A stretch of DNA of 64,000 bases, from the NCBI GenBank assembly GCA_963665595.2, contig CAXXJK010000004.1:372001-436000 (forward strand). Direction: 5' to 3'. Source of the DNA: G963665595 sp963665595. Lineage in GTDB: Bacteria > Actinomycetota > Coriobacteriia > Coriobacteriales > CADBOM01. The notes below the pieces were generated by a model. It was not told the DNA's origin. It made no database searches and saw only the letters and a program-made list of their open reading frames with translations. Below are positions 6,806 to 14,694 of this stretch, piece by piece; positions within the stretch are counted from its first letter, which is position 1, and every line of letters begins with the position of its first letter. The position numbers were made by a program, and so were the translations under genes.

Positions 6806-9042
6806 TAGAACTCACCTTCCTCGCACTTATAGATCTTGCAGAGCAGAGCCTTAACATCAGCGCCAAATCCCGTCGGACCTTGATGTCCAGCTTCCACGAT
6901 GACATTGGGATTAACATCCCAGCAGCCATACATGGGATCTTCGTGAGGATCCATCTCGGGGAACCACCAGCCACTGTTGAGATTTGCCATCCCATGTAGG
7001 AGAGTAGGTGTCAGCTTCGCGCGCTGGCGAATGCGCCCGCGTGTATTCTCAATCCACAGCCAATCACCCGAGCGGATACCCTGTTCTTCGGCCCACTCAT
7101 CATTAACCTCAATCCACGGATCAGGTTGAATCTCGCGCAGCTTCTTGATCTGGCGATGCTCTGAGTGGAAGAACTGGATGTTACGGGTACCCGTCATGAC
7201 GATTACTGGATATTCTGCGTACATCTCAGGTGTTGAAATGGGACTCTCATACGGCTCAGCGTAATAGGGCAACGCAGGGCAATCGATGGACTCAGCAATA
7301 TTTGAGTACAGTTCGATACGACCCGTCGGAGTCGGGAAGCCCGGCTTGCCGTCAAGACGTAGTTCCCCGGTTTCATAGCGGCGATAATGAACATCTTCGG
7401 GATACCACCACAGCTGATCGCGCAGCTCCTCATAGGTCATACCTGAAGGCTCAAGCATAGCGCTGAACATGTCTTTTTCATTTTCCCACGGGAAGATTTC
7501 CTTGTTGAATCGACGGCCCATTTCTACAATGATCTCTTGGTCAGAGTGAACATCTCCGTTACGCTCAAGACCGGCAATCGGCCACATCGCGCCTAGGTTC
7601 ACGTAGAAGGAGCGCATGCCCTCGCGCTCGGGATACATGGTTACCGGCAAGACCAAATCGCCCAGAGTCTGAGCCGTAGGAGTCATACAGTAATCAAGAA
7701 CAACGTTGAACTCCATCTTCTGAAGGATCTTGTATACTCGCTCAAGACCATCGTTGCTCATACAGGTCAACGGGTTGCAACCCATATAAAACGCTCCGCG
7801 GAACGGATACGGATCTTCAGACTCAGCTTGGAACAGCGCGAGATCTGACTGATCGAGACGCATGCCCATGCGGATCATCGGGTACTCATTGTATCCTACG
7901 AGTTTTTCCTGTTGCTTCTCGGGAAGCATGTCCCAACCCCAGCCGAAGAAGTTGACATCGCCAGGATTTGGCGTGAGGATGTTGCCACCGGGAACGTCGA
8001 TATTATCGCATATGGCCATCATAGCGATGATAGCCATAACGCAGGAGACACCATGGCGCTGCATGTCGAGAGCAAGTCCTAACTGCATGGCAGAATTGTT
8101 GCCAGCGGCATACATACGGGCAGCAGCCTTGATCTTCTCAGCGTCAAGCCAGGCGACCGCCGCAAGTTCATCGACGTCGTATGTATCAAGTTCTTCTTTA
8201 AGTTCGTCGAATCCGAACGTCCATTCGTCGACAAACTGACGATTATAGAGTTCTTCGTCGATGATGGTCTTGAGTATGGCGATAGCGATAGCGGTATCGA
8301 CTGCCGGACGCGGCTGAAGCCAGATCTCGGCGCGTGCGGCCATCCAAGTAAGACGCGGATCGATAACGATGAGCTTAGAACCTCGGCGCATACATTCAAC
8401 GATCCAGTCACCGTAGAAACCGTCTGAGCTAGACTGAACGCAGTTGTTCCCCCAGATGACTATGACCTCGGGAACCTTATAGCCCTCATGATCAAAACGA
8501 TCTTCAAACAACTGCGAGCAATCCGCCATGCAGTAGCAGCCCATGGTCAGCAGGTAGGCAACCATACGTGGCATCCAGCAGGCGAGACCGGTTGAATAGC
8601 TCACTACATTGGGAGAGTCCATGGAATAGAGCAGTCGCTGCGATTCCCACATGATGTCGCGGCCCGTTCCCACTATTGCCTGAAGCGATTCGGCACCATA
8701 CTCCTCAGTGATTCTCTTGAACTCATGTTCCCATAGATCGTAGGCTTCATCCCAGGAAATGACTTCCCAAGCGTCTGGATCTCCACGCTTGGAAGGGTCA
8801 CGCTTCATGGGCGCTTTGAGCCGATCGGGATGATTAACCATATCAGGGGATACGACACATCTCGGACAGAGTCGTCCTTGATTGTAGGGGTGTTCCGGAT
8901 CCCCTTCGACCTTGACAAGCTTGCCATCCTTGACGTAGCAGAGAACGCCACAACCTTCATGGCAGCCGGGAGCCGACCATGCGGTCGTGCGAGAAACGGT
9001 GTACCCGTCCTCCTCCCAAGTTAACGGCAGATTCTTCTTCAT
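6805..9042 (-). CDS. Molybdopterin (bis-MGD) oxidoreductase/hydroxylase, DMSO-reductase superfamily (copy 1)
   Basis: A 745-residue catalytic subunit. The N-terminus has C27-x3-C31-x3-C35 and C59-x2-C62. Against the standard CxxCxxxC-x(n)-C cluster site the first Cys appears absent, so an N-terminal [4Fe-4S] cluster is uncertain. C155 in GLACWMPR is the likely Mo ligand. DPRLTWMAARAE and the C-terminal GDWLWIENTRGR domain fit MGD binding. There is no Tat signal, so it is cytoplasmic. Relatives include acetylene hydratase, pyrogallol transhydroxylase and gut catechol dehydroxylases. The ATG at 9042 is preferred over a longer start because AGGAGGAAAG precedes it and the paralogue starts at the same place. 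It heads the block that includes the phenolic decarboxylase, so ring hydroxyl transfer or removal is a reasonable but unproven guess. Confidence 0.88.
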   Translation of the reverse strand: MKKNLPLTWEEDGYTVSRTTAWSAPGCHEGCGVLCYVKDGKLVKVEGDPEHPYNQGRLCPRCVVSPDMVNHPDRLKAPMKRDPSKRGDPDAWEVISWDEAYDLWEHEFKRITEEYGAESLQAIVGTGRDIMWESQRLLYSMDSPNVVSYSTGLACWMPRMVAYLLTMGCYCMADCSQLFEDRFDHEGYKVPEVIVIWGNNCVQSSSDGFYGDWIVECMRRGSKLIVIDPRLTWMAARAEIWLQPRPAVDTAIAIAILKTIIDEELYNRQFVDEWTFGFDELKEELDTYDVDELAAVAWLDAEKIKAAARMYAAGNNSAMQLGLALDMQRHGVSCVMAIIAMMAICDNIDVPGGNILTPNPGDVNFFGWGWDMLPEKQQEKLVGYNEYPMIRMGMRLDQSDLALFQAESEDPYPFRGAFYMGCNPLTCMSNDGLERVYKILQKMEFNVVLDYCMTPTAQTLGDLVLPVTMYPEREGMRSFYVNLGAMWPIAGLERNGDVHSDQEIIVEMGRRFNKEIFPWENEKDMFSAMLEPSGMTYEELRDQLWWYPEDVHYRRYETGELRLDGKPGFPTPTGRIELYSNIAESIDCPALPYYAEPYESPISTPEMYAEYPVIVMTGTRNIQFFHSEHRQIKKLREIQPDPWIEVNDEWAEEQGIRSGDWLWIENTRGRIRQRAKLTPTLLHGMANLNSGWWFPEMDPHEDPMYGCWDVNPNVIVEAGHQGPTGFGADVKALLCKIYKCEEGEF

Positions 9043-9399
9043 AAGCTTTCCTCCTATCGATTCAACGTCAACATCGCTTTCGGAGTTGGACGAGATAACG
9101 AGCATCAGACCACTCCGATGAGTCAGAGGGTATACGTATCGATACGAGCGGACATTACATGAATCTGCCAATTTTTTTCTGATACTGCTCGAATAAATCA
9201 GTGCATCTTGCTATTAGCCGGGGAGTACTAAGCCCTATTTATGGGATGCAAAAGGCAGGGCACTCGCATTCCGTCGGATGCCTCAAGACAATTGTTTTAA
9301 AAAAGAGCCTAACGAGGCAATAGACACACAAACGTCTGCCTCATGTAGGCAGACGTTTCTCGATAGTCGCAAAACCATTTGGAGAAAGAATTTTCCTAA
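9043..9399. other. Intergenic region upstream of molybdoenzyme operon
   Basis: 357 bases between the molybdoenzyme start and the 3' end of the LuxR-type regulator gene. The strong ribosome site at 9046-9055 and a LuxR-family terminator hairpin (9330-9358, listed separately) are visible. The promoter of the minus-strand catabolic block must lie here, but no clear -35/-10 pair was identified. An in-frame upstream extension of the molybdoenzyme frame to 9171 was judged non-coding. Confidence 0.5.
9330..9358 (-). terminator. Hairpin terminator after LuxR-type gene
   Basis: A perfect 12-bp stem: AAACGTCTGCCT at 9330-9341 pairs with AGGCAGACGTTT at 9347-9358 across a 5-base loop. It lies about 40 bases after the stop of the LuxR-type gene on the minus strand. 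The outer A/T pairs give a partial U-run on either strand, so it could act in both directions. Confidence 0.7.
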
Positions 9400-10962
9400 T
9401 TACGAGTGAGATTGAGAAGAATCACATTGCTCATTATCGAAGTCATCGGGAATGTTGTACTCTTCAATCAATTCGATCAGTTCTTGTCGGGTATGAACAT
9501 TTGCCTTGCGATATATGTTGTAGATATGCGCTTTGATCGTATGATCAGAGACGGTGAGAGTCTCTTCGATATACGATGTCGAATACCCTTTAGCAAGAAG
9601 AAAGAGTACTTCTTTCTGGCGTGGCGTCAACCGGTAGGAGTCGACAAAGCACTCGCATTTCTTGCGCCATCTGCCACCCTGAGCGATGGTAAGTTTCGTT
9701 TTATCGAGGTCATCGTCGATATTTTGAAGTCCCGCAAACGGTGAGTAGTTATCTTTAAAAAGAAACGACTGCAGTATGACTATGACGATGACGATCGCAG
9801 AGAGTATCCAAGGATTTGAAAGCTCGCCTTCTAGAGATGATGAGAAGACCTGGCCAGCAAGCAAAAAACCAATCTCAAGACCTATAAGATTCCCGAGCCG
9901 CCCAAACGCCATGTTTGCAAAAGGCATTATTTTGTTGACACGCGTGTACTCGCAAACGGCAGTCCATACCACTGTCTCGGTGACTATTCCCACAAACACC
10001 ATGAGAACAACGCAGGCAACGCGCCAGTCCAGGCCGACAAAGGGCAAGGGCAGAAGCCCTAATGCAGCAGTGGGGGCAAGAACCTTTATCACCTCACTGA
10101 CCTCAAAGCGTTGATGGTGCTTCGCGTCAAAAACTTTAAAGATTGCCGCAATCAGCATGGAAAAGCAGACCGCCCCCACAATGATCTCAGCCCTAGTCAC
10201 TGATACGATGAAAAACACAATCCCCAGCAAGATACAGTTCGAGAAGATTGCACAAGATGAACGAATAAGAGCCTTCGCGTTAGGAGGCTTGGTTGAAGAA
10301 TAATCCGGATTGAGAAACGTCCCCCGTTTTCCACCAATTGAGCCTAACTCGACAATGAGATATAGCACGACTGATATCCAAGGAAGTGTTGCTATCATAA
10401 ACTTGACCGCCTCTGTCTTGGTGAAGCAGAGTGCCAACAACACGATGACTGCGCTTATGAGCATGGCGATAGGCGGATAGAGCACCGCTGATTTGTGATC
10501 AAACTTAGAGAGAAAGCCTCCCCACAATGCAACAAGGAACACCGCTCCAAAACCAGCAAAGAACCAAGCGAAGGCGAGGAATGGCTCGCTGATCTCTATG
10601 AACAAAGAACATAGACCGGGTATGGGAGTGAGAAATATCGCGAAGATAACCAGTATTTTGATCGCGGTACTTGAAGCCAGATGTTTTGCAAATACCCACA
10701 CCAGAAGGCTTGCTATCACCTGACCCATGATAAAATACACGACGATCGTCGCCACACCGGTAGTGGCAACATTTCCCGGTAGTAACATCGAGTTTGAAAG
10801 CATGAGATATACCCACGATAGATATATGGCAAATCCGATGATCCCCAGTAGATCGTGAGATTCAAAGGGACTGTTGGGAGGTTGTCCCGCGCTTTCCGGT
10901 GGTGGTGGTTCTTGTGCTCTTGAATGGTTGGCGGCACTTTCCGATACTGTTGAGTCTTCCAT
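9400..10962 (-). CDS. Membrane-anchored LuxR-family transcriptional regulator (12-TM sensor fusion)
   Basis: A 520-residue protein with a Pro-rich N-terminus, about twelve hydrophobic segments spanning residues 35-410, a linker, and a C-terminal LuxR/FixJ helix-turn-helix at about 445-505 (SYRLTPRQKEVLFLLAKGYS, then SDHTIKAHIYNIYRKANVHTRQEL). The architecture, a multi-pass transporter-like sensor fused to a DNA-binding domain, is abundant in Eggerthellaceae and is found next to molybdoenzyme and flavoprotein reductase genes. The presumed role is sensing a substrate in or at the membrane and activating the adjacent catabolic operons. The ATG at 10962 has AAGGATGAGGAAAC before it; a TTG 33 bases upstream is less likely. 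It lies between the two molybdoenzyme operons, which makes both candidate targets. Confidence 0.88.
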   Translation of the reverse strand: MEDSTVSESAANHSRAQEPPPPESAGQPPNSPFESHDLLGIIGFAIYLSWVYLMLSNSMLLPGNVATTGVATIVVYFIMGQVIASLLVWVFAKHLASSTAIKILVIFAIFLTPIPGLCSLFIEISEPFLAFAWFFAGFGAVFLVALWGGFLSKFDHKSAVLYPPIAMLISAVIVLLALCFTKTEAVKFMIATLPWISVVLYLIVELGSIGGKRGTFLNPDYSSTKPPNAKALIRSSCAIFSNCILLGIVFFIVSVTRAEIIVGAVCFSMLIAAIFKVFDAKHHQRFEVSEVIKVLAPTAALGLLPLPFVGLDWRVACVVLMVFVGIVTETVVWTAVCEYTRVNKIMPFANMAFGRLGNLIGLEIGFLLAGQVFSSSLEGELSNPWILSAIVIVIVILQSFLFKDNYSPFAGLQNIDDDLDKTKLTIAQGGRWRKKCECFVDSYRLTPRQKEVLFLLAKGYSTSYIEETLTVSDHTIKAHIYNIYRKANVHTRQELIELIEEYNIPDDFDNEQCDSSQSHS

Positions 10963-11316
10963 TGTTTCCTCATCCTTCCTTCCAAGGCGAAACAATTTAC
11001 CGATCTAGTACAACACTTCCATCGAAAAACATATACGAGGCGATGAGGACAGAGCGCACCATCCATCAGAGTGAATTCATGCTGAGAATTGTTCAAAATA
11101 TCATGTGACGTAGCGAATAATTTCCAAGAAATTCCTAAAGCCTTCCTTGACGGGGAAAGAATAGATTCCTATCGCTCCTTTAATGATATTTCAATTATTT
11201 CGCAAACAGATACAGATTCTTGCTTCTAGTTTAAGAAGCAAGAATCTGTATCTGTTTACACCAGTGATTTTCAGGATATCGAGTACAGAATTTTGTCTGA
11301 CTCCACTATCCATCAA
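10963..11316. other. Intergenic region with long hairpin
   Basis: 354 bases between the LuxR-type start and the end of the second MFS gene. It holds the LuxR promoter (no confident -35/-10) and a 24-bp perfect hairpin described separately. No coding potential was seen. Confidence 0.5.
11204..11257 (-). terminator. 24-bp perfect inverted repeat after MFS gene
   Basis: Positions 11204-11227 (start AAACAGATACAG) are the exact reverse complement of 11234-11257 (end CTGTATCTGTTT), with a 6-base AGTTTA loop. The stem is unusually long for an intrinsic terminator and lacks a strong U-run on the minus strand. It lies 60 bases after the stop of the MFS gene. Likely a terminator or mRNA 3'-end stabiliser. 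Confidence 0.65.
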
Positions 11317-12624
11317 TCATAGTTCGTCTTCCCCGCGCGGGCCCGCTTCATGCCAGTGCATCATATATTTGCTTCTATTCCGGCGCGCTATGATGACAAA
11401 GACCGCCGCCGCGACAACAATGAAAATGCTTGCCACCCAAGCGGGCCTGTAGGATCCCGTGGTATTCAAGATGGTGGCGACAAGCGTCGGGCCCATCAAG
11501 CCAAATGCTCCCACGCCCACTCGCGTATAAGCATAGAGTTTTGAATAATCTCGATCTCCAAAAAGATCTCGTATGAGCAGCGGGCACTGAACTGCAACCA
11601 GCGAATTCTCGATGCCAAACAGCGCACAGCCCAGATACAGAAGCCAGAGTTCAGTCTGCGTGGCAAGAAGCAGAAGGCCCACACTCAGCAGAATGCAGTT
11701 TATCCATATGATCTTATAGATGCTCATATAATCATACAGAACACCCATGATGAACTTTTCAGCAATGGAACCCATGGATACAAAGGTCAGAAACGTTGAG
11801 CTGACCATAGCTGAATATCCAAGAGTCTGTCCGAATGCATTCAGATGTGAGTTGTAGCCGGCAAACATGCTGATGCATCCGACGAAACAGCAGGCGCAGA
11901 TGAAAGAAATTGTCTTGATCGAGTATTTTGCAGGAACGCCCGGCTTGAGAATCTCTGCGCTCAATGCCTCTTTTTCGTCGTCGCCTTCCTCCCAGCCGAA
12001 GGGTTTGAGCCCTTTGTCGGCAGGCTTGAGTCGAAACACCAGTAAATCCCAAGGGAGGATAACAACCATAACAAATATGCCCACACACATGTAGGTAAGT
12101 TGCCATCCGATAGATCCGACAAGAGCAGTGATTGCCGGAGAAAGTATTGCCGCGCCCACGCCCGAGCTTGCCATGGCAATACCCATTGCAAGGCCTTTTC
12201 TTTTCTTGAACCAGTTATTGATAAGGATGGGCGTCATGGTCATGAAAAACATTCCGCCACAGAACCCAAAGATAAATCCTGCGATATAGCGCATCCACAT
12301 GTACGGGTAATAGCCCATAAACATCAGGACCACCGCACATATAACAACATTCACGCCGATCAAAATACGTACGTCTACCCTCTCGACCAGATAGCCCAAA
12401 CAGAGAGCCGAAGGTATCGTTCCTATGAACAGAAATGTTATATAGAAACTGTAGTCGCCTACGGTAATGCCCAGAGCGCTCGAAGCCGGCACATAAAAAA
12501 CGCCACAGGCATCGATAAAAGTTCCGATACCGCCCACTTGCATAAAGCAGCATCCTATCATGATGAGCCAGGGAAAGTATTTTTGCTTGCCTTGAGTCGC
12601 ATCCGTTTTCTTTACTGAATCCAT
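11317..12624 (-). CDS. MFS transporter, oxalate/formate-antiporter-like (paralogue 2)
   Basis: A 435-residue membrane protein with about 12 transmembrane segments and a short Lys-rich N-terminus. It is a close paralogue of the carrier at 70-1383, sharing long identical runs in helices 1, 4-5 and the central loop (GLKPFGWEE). The start at 12624 is chosen because GGAG lies eight bases upstream. It is flanked by the LuxR-type regulator gene and the second molybdoenzyme operon. Probable import or antiport of the aromatic or organic acid handled by this region. The substrate is not identifiable by sequence reading. Confidence 0.85.
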   Translation of the reverse strand: MDSVKKTDATQGKQKYFPWLIMIGCCFMQVGGIGTFIDACGVFYVPASSALGITVGDYSFYITFLFIGTIPSALCLGYLVERVDVRILIGVNVVICAVVLMFMGYYPYMWMRYIAGFIFGFCGGMFFMTMTPILINNWFKKRKGLAMGIAMASSGVGAAILSPAITALVGSIGWQLTYMCVGIFVMVVILPWDLLVFRLKPADKGLKPFGWEEGDDEKEALSAEILKPGVPAKYSIKTISFICACCFVGCISMFAGYNSHLNAFGQTLGYSAMVSSTFLTFVSMGSIAEKFIMGVLYDYMSIYKIIWINCILLSVGLLLLATQTELWLLYLGCALFGIENSLVAVQCPLLIRDLFGDRDYSKLYAYTRVGVGAFGLMGPTLVATILNTTGSYRPAWVASIFIVVAAAVFVIIARRNRSKYMMHWHEAGPRGEDEL

Positions 12625-12940
12625 GAATATCACTCCAACTTAGTCGAGACAGAAGTACGAGGACAATACAGAATCAATCGATGTACGCAACATGGATATG
12701 TATGCTAGAGAAATCCGATTACCTGAGGCTATAGTATTTGCATCAACGTCTGGACCTATGTCAGGAGAGAAGTCTGCTTCTCAACCATTACTTCGTGTCT
12801 TTTGACCGACAGAAACTATCCAGCGGTATGCTCCAACGGTGTTGCAGTTTCCCACAGGGACACAACACCGTTGGAACACCATACCTTTTTCGACTATCAA
12901 CAATGAATTGATAGATTTAAACTATACCGCTCGATTAAGA
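12625..12940. other. Intergenic region between two MFS genes
   Basis: 316 bases that should contain the promoter for the MFS gene at 11317-12624 and the 3' hairpin of the MFS gene at 12941-14242. No ORF with coding character and no confident promoter were found. Confidence 0.45.
12832..12875 (-). terminator. Hairpin after MFS gene
   Basis: TCCAACGGTGTTG at 12832-12844 pairs perfectly with CAACACCGTTGGA at 12863-12875 (13 bp, 18-base loop). Outer bases GGTATG and CATACC extend the stem with a small bulge. A CCTTTTT run follows on the plus strand, so the element may work in either direction. Confidence 0.6.
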
Positions 12941-14242
12941 CTATGCTTCTTCGTCGCCTGTGTGATCCCATTTGAGTTTGCCAATGAAAGCCATGGCAGG
13001 AATAAGACATACCGCGATGAGAACAACCAATCCGATGCCCAGACCAAAGTAGGCAACACCCACATATCCACCAACAGAAGCGGCCAACATGGTCACAATA
13101 GTCGTGGAAAAACCACCAACAATGCCGCTGCCGATGGAGAGGCGTGAATAGATCTTCTCGTAATCATATCCGCCAAAGAGTGTGCGCGTTATTATGGGAA
13201 GACCAACCGACGCGATACCGTTGTGAGTGCCCAACAGAAATGCGCCGATGAACATAGCAGCCATATTGCCCGGGAAGAGCATCCAGACAACAAACGCCAA
13301 GAAGAACATGACAAAATACAGTATCGTCGTAAATTTCACACCAAACTTGTCAGCGAGAAAACCATAGACAATCTTGCCGATAAGGTTACCGGCAGCAGCC
13401 GTAGATATCATCCATGCACCGATGATCGCAGCGCTGGTGGCCATGTCAGTACCTGCAAGCATCTGACCGGCCATGGCACTTTGTGAATTATTGAAGCCCA
13501 TACCGATAGCAGTAAAGGCAACAGCACCGAACATGAGATAGAAGGGAAGAACAGAGAAAGCTTTCTTTGCAGAAAGACCTTTCTTCGCTGAAGCCTGCGC
13601 ATCGAGAGCTGCATCTTCAGCGTTATATCCGTAAGGCTTTTGCCCCGCCATCTCAGGAGAGAACTTGAAAACAAACAACCACGGGAGAAGCAGGATCGCC
13701 GCAAGAATAGCATTGACGACATAGGTCATCTGATATCCCAACGATCCAAGAAGAGTCGAGAAGAGCGGTGCCCAGCAAAACGTACCAATGCCGGAAAACG
13801 CCATCGCGATGCCCAAGAACTTGCCGCGATACTTAGGGGCAAACCAGTTCGAGATTAACGTGGGAACGGTCAAGAAGAACGTCAGCGGCATAGCAATACC
13901 AAATAATATGCCGATGATTATAAGACCCGGTACGGAGTTTACAACGGTAAACAGAAGTATACCCACGACTTCACAGACCACACCTATGAGAAAGGATATC
14001 TTGAAGTGCTTTTTCATGACCTGTCCCCATAAGGGGAAGGTTATCACCTGGGTGATACCGAGAGCTGCCGACCAAAGCGTAAAATCAGTAGGAGTCAAGC
14101 CCATCGCCTTGCTCACCGGTACGAGGTAGACACCCATGAGGCTAACAGTCAGAGCAAGACCAGAAGCAGCGCAGAAACAGCAGCCTACGAAAATCAAAAG
14201 AGGTAGGCGACTCCCCTGCTTGTCTATTGCTTGTTCAGTCAT
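12941..14242 (-). CDS. MFS transporter of the second molybdoenzyme operon
   Basis: A 433-residue, roughly 12-TM carrier distinct from the two OFA-like paralogues. It has the helix-1 pattern SLMGVYLVPVSKAMG, a central Lys/Ala-rich loop near 205-225 and an acidic C-terminus. The ATG at 14242 follows AAGGATG at proper distance; a GTG nine bases earlier is also possible. It lies 73 bases after the Fe-S subunit gene on the same strand, so molybdoenzyme, Fe-S subunit and carrier form one operon. This is the common arrangement for Eggerthellaceae molybdoenzymes, in which the carrier probably supplies the electron-accepting substrate. The substrate is unknown. Confidence 0.85.
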   Translation of the reverse strand: MTEQAIDKQGSRLPLLIFVGCCFCAASGLALTVSLMGVYLVPVSKAMGLTPTDFTLWSAALGITQVITFPLWGQVMKKHFKISFLIGVVCEVVGILLFTVVNSVPGLIIIGILFGIAMPLTFFLTVPTLISNWFAPKYRGKFLGIAMAFSGIGTFCWAPLFSTLLGSLGYQMTYVVNAILAAILLLPWLFVFKFSPEMAGQKPYGYNAEDAALDAQASAKKGLSAKKAFSVLPFYLMFGAVAFTAIGMGFNNSQSAMAGQMLAGTDMATSAAIIGAWMISTAAAGNLIGKIVYGFLADKFGVKFTTILYFVMFFLAFVVWMLFPGNMAAMFIGAFLLGTHNGIASVGLPIITRTLFGGYDYEKIYSRLSIGSGIVGGFSTTIVTMLAASVGGYVGVAYFGLGIGLVVLIAVCLIPAMAFIGKLKWDHTGDEEA

Positions 14243-14315
14243 TTGATTCACATCCTTAATATTTTTCCCCTATTGTTTCAATACACTTAGAAACGATTAA
14301 GATGTTGCTACATGA

Positions 14316-14657
14316 CTAGTGCTCCATGGGAACAAACAGAACCTGACGGGTCTTTTCCTCAAGCTTCTTCGAAAGCTCCTCCACCGAGCCATATTGCATG
14401 CTTCCGGTATAACAGTTGTGCACACAAGCAGGGAGTTTACCCTTCTCTGTTCTTTTTGCGCAAAGGTCGCACATGTCAGTCGGAACCGGAACATACGTAA
14501 GCTGCCATTGTCTGCCCTCAACCTGCCAAGGACCTACCTCAAAAACCTTGATTCCCCACTTGCCTTCTGGAATGCCATGCTCTTCTTTGCAGATGACTTC
14601 GCAGGTGTGGCAGTTATCGCAATACTCATAATCAATCAATAAACCCATTTTCGACAT
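14316..14657 (-). CDS. 8-Cys [4Fe-4S] ferredoxin subunit of molybdoenzyme (copy 2)
   Basis: A 113-residue Fe-S protein nearly identical in layout to the one at 6464-6805: CDNCHTCEVIC at 13-23, a second CDLC...C...C set near 63-82, and the conserved end EEKTRQVLFVPMEH. Two [4Fe-4S] clusters are expected. The start at 14657 is chosen over an in-frame upstream Met because AAGGAGGTG lies just before it and the length then matches the paralogue. The upstream stretch would run into the molybdoenzyme gene. It partners the molybdoenzyme whose stop is 37 bases upstream. Confidence 0.9.
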   Translation of the reverse strand: MSKMGLLIDYEYCDNCHTCEVICKEEHGIPEGKWGIKVFEVGPWQVEGRQWQLTYVPVPTDMCDLCAKRTEKGKLPACVHNCYTGSMQYGSVEELSKKLEEKTRQVLFVPMEH

Positions 14658-14694
14658 CACAATCACCTCCTTCTTCAAGAATAGATTCTTCGAA

